Below, in pieces: positions 6,855 to 7,575 of a DNA stretch of 7,575 bases. A program made the translations under genes and the position numbers. The stretch is from Gammaproteobacteria bacterium. Its GTDB lineage: Bacteria; Pseudomonadota; Gammaproteobacteria; Xanthomonadales; Marinicellaceae. The stretch covers positions 1 through 7,575 of the forward strand of contig JAUHZH010000096.1 of the NCBI GenBank assembly GCA_030426065.1, read 5' to 3'. How positions within the stretch are numbered: position 1 is the first letter of the stretch; each line of letters starts with the position of its first letter. Below the pieces are notes generated by a model. That model saw only the letters and a list, made by a program, of their open reading frames with translations. It ran no database searches and was not told the DNA's origin.

Positions 6855-7575
6855 TTATAAGTAGCCACGTTTCTTTTGTTCAAGCTCAATGGACTCAAAC
6901 AGGGCCTGGAAGTTACCTTCACCAAAACCTTCGTTGCCTTTCCTTTGAATCACTTCAAAAAAGATGGGGCCAATATTGGTTTTGGTGAAAATTTGTAACA
7001 ATTGTTGTTTCCCTGTTTCTTGGTCCGCATCAATCAAGATGTGGTTCTTTTGCATGCGTTCCACGTCTTCATCATGCTCTGGCACACGGCGGTCAATGAT
7101 GGAGTAATACGTCTCTGGCGTTTCCAAAAAATCCACCCCGCAAGCGCGCATGGACTCAACAGACTCATAAATGTTGTCAGTGAACAATGCGATGTGCTGG
7201 ATGCCCTCGCCTTGGTATTCATCCAAATATTCATTGATCTGTGATTTGGGGTCTTCTGACTCATTCAAAGGAATCTTGACCGAACCATTGGGGCTGGTCA
7301 TGGCCTTGGAAACCAATCCTGTTTGGGCTCCCTTGATGTCAAAATAGCGGATTTCAGAGAAATCAAACAAATCTTCATAGTATCGGCTCCACTTTTCCAT
7401 GTTGCCGAAATAGACGTTGTGCGTCAGATGATCAATGAAAGTCAAACCAAAACCGGTTGGGTTCTGTTCTACACCGACGATGTCATCGAACTCAGCCACC
7501 AAGCCATCGGCATAGGTTTCAGGTGTCAGCAAATACAAAGCCGCATCGCCAATGCCTTTGATGGCTGGGAAGTTC
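6855..7575 (-). CDS. hpd: 4-hydroxyphenylpyruvate dioxygenase, C-terminal two thirds (start lies outside the window)
   Basis: The enzyme converts 4-hydroxyphenylpyruvate to homogentisate with Fe(II) and O2. The frame is open from the right edge (first full codon ends at 7574) to the TAA at 6855-6857, giving 239 visible residues that begin NFPAIKGIGDAALYLLTPET. All three iron ligands are visible: His in FIDHLTHNV (7428-7430), His in GEGIQHIALFTDNIY (7194-7196) and Glu in IGPIFFEVIQRKG (6954-6956). Their spacings of 78 and 80 residues are close to those of the Pseudomonas fluorescens enzyme (His161, His240, Glu322). This places the missing N-terminus at about 110 residues. The C-terminus has the typical GFGEGNFQALFESIE block. 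An internal TTG at 7536-7538 is not the start, because the homology to the family continues upstream of it to the edge. It is the first visible gene of the hpd-hmgA-fah operon; its promoter lies outside the window. Confidence 0.96.
   Translation of the reverse strand, partial: NFPAIKGIGDAALYLLTPETYADGLVAEFDDIVGVEQNPTGFGLTFIDHLTHNVYFGNMEKWSRYYEDLFDFSEIRYFDIKGAQTGLVSKAMTSPNGSVKIPLNESEDPKSQINEYLDEYQGEGIQHIALFTDNIYESVESMRACGVDFLETPETYYSIIDRRVPEHDEDVERMQKNHILIDADQETGKQQLLQIFTKTNIGPIFFEVIQRKGNEGFGEGNFQALFESIELEQKKRGYL

Noticed and set aside
6223..6864. A 213-codon plus-strand open frame opposite hmgA
   Set aside because: It lies antisense to a clearly conserved dioxygenase with all motifs intact. 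Its translation has no recognisable domain and comes from the complementary codon pattern.
7536..7538. TTG as the start of hpd
   Set aside because: The same frame continues upstream to the edge with family-like sequence (GIGDAALYLL), and the protein would lack about 120 N-terminal residues.
1..7575. A mobile or defence system in the window
   Set aside because: No transposase, integrase, nuclease, helicase, toxin, direct-repeat array or tRNA gene was recognised. All five genes fit chromosomal metabolism, secretion or glycosylation.

Overview
The window looks like chromosomal DNA of a gammaproteobacterium of moderate GC content. The evidence is a compact set of genes on one strand, short intergenic gaps, a shortened bacterial-type homogentisate dioxygenase, a secreted M36 protease ending in IFADDFE, and one copy of the common proteobacterial palindrome ATTCCTGC-(N4)-GCAGGAAT. 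The IFxDxFE ending reminds me of secreted proteins in Marinicella- and Xanthomonadales-type genomes. That is recollection, so the genus is a weak guess. All five genes are on the minus strand and are read from the right edge to the left edge.

Right part (7575 to 4650): a tyrosine-catabolism operon. It holds the C-terminal two thirds of 4-hydroxyphenylpyruvate dioxygenase (hpd, cut by the edge), homogentisate 1,2-dioxygenase (hmgA) and a fumarylacetoacetate hydrolase. Gaps are 44 and 52 nt. Together they would take 4-hydroxyphenylpyruvate through homogentisate and maleylacetoacetate to fumarate plus acetoacetate. No maleylacetoacetate isomerase gene is visible. A palindromic hairpin lies in the hmgA-fah gap, just before the fah ribosome binding site. 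A rho-independent terminator follows fah.

Middle (4481 to 2232): a complete secreted M36 (fungalysin-type) zinc metalloprotease with signal peptide, propeptide, a PA domain inserted into the catalytic unit, HEYGH and GEGWSD motifs, and the short C-terminal tail. A strong terminator follows it.

Left part (2136 to 1): one reading frame stays open for 712 codons to the left edge. It encodes a three-part protein: an N-terminal TIGR03032/DUF4915-like domain of unknown function, about four TPR repeats, and a family-9-like glycosyltransferase domain that is cut off near its end. It has its own candidate extended -10 promoter just after the preceding terminator.

No RNA genes, CRISPR array, insertion sequence or integrase were seen. 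Most of the window is ordinary metabolic and secretory gene content. The points most worth checking are the DUF4915-TPR-glycosyltransferase fusion, the C-terminal tail of the protease, and the hairpin placed against the fah ribosome binding site.
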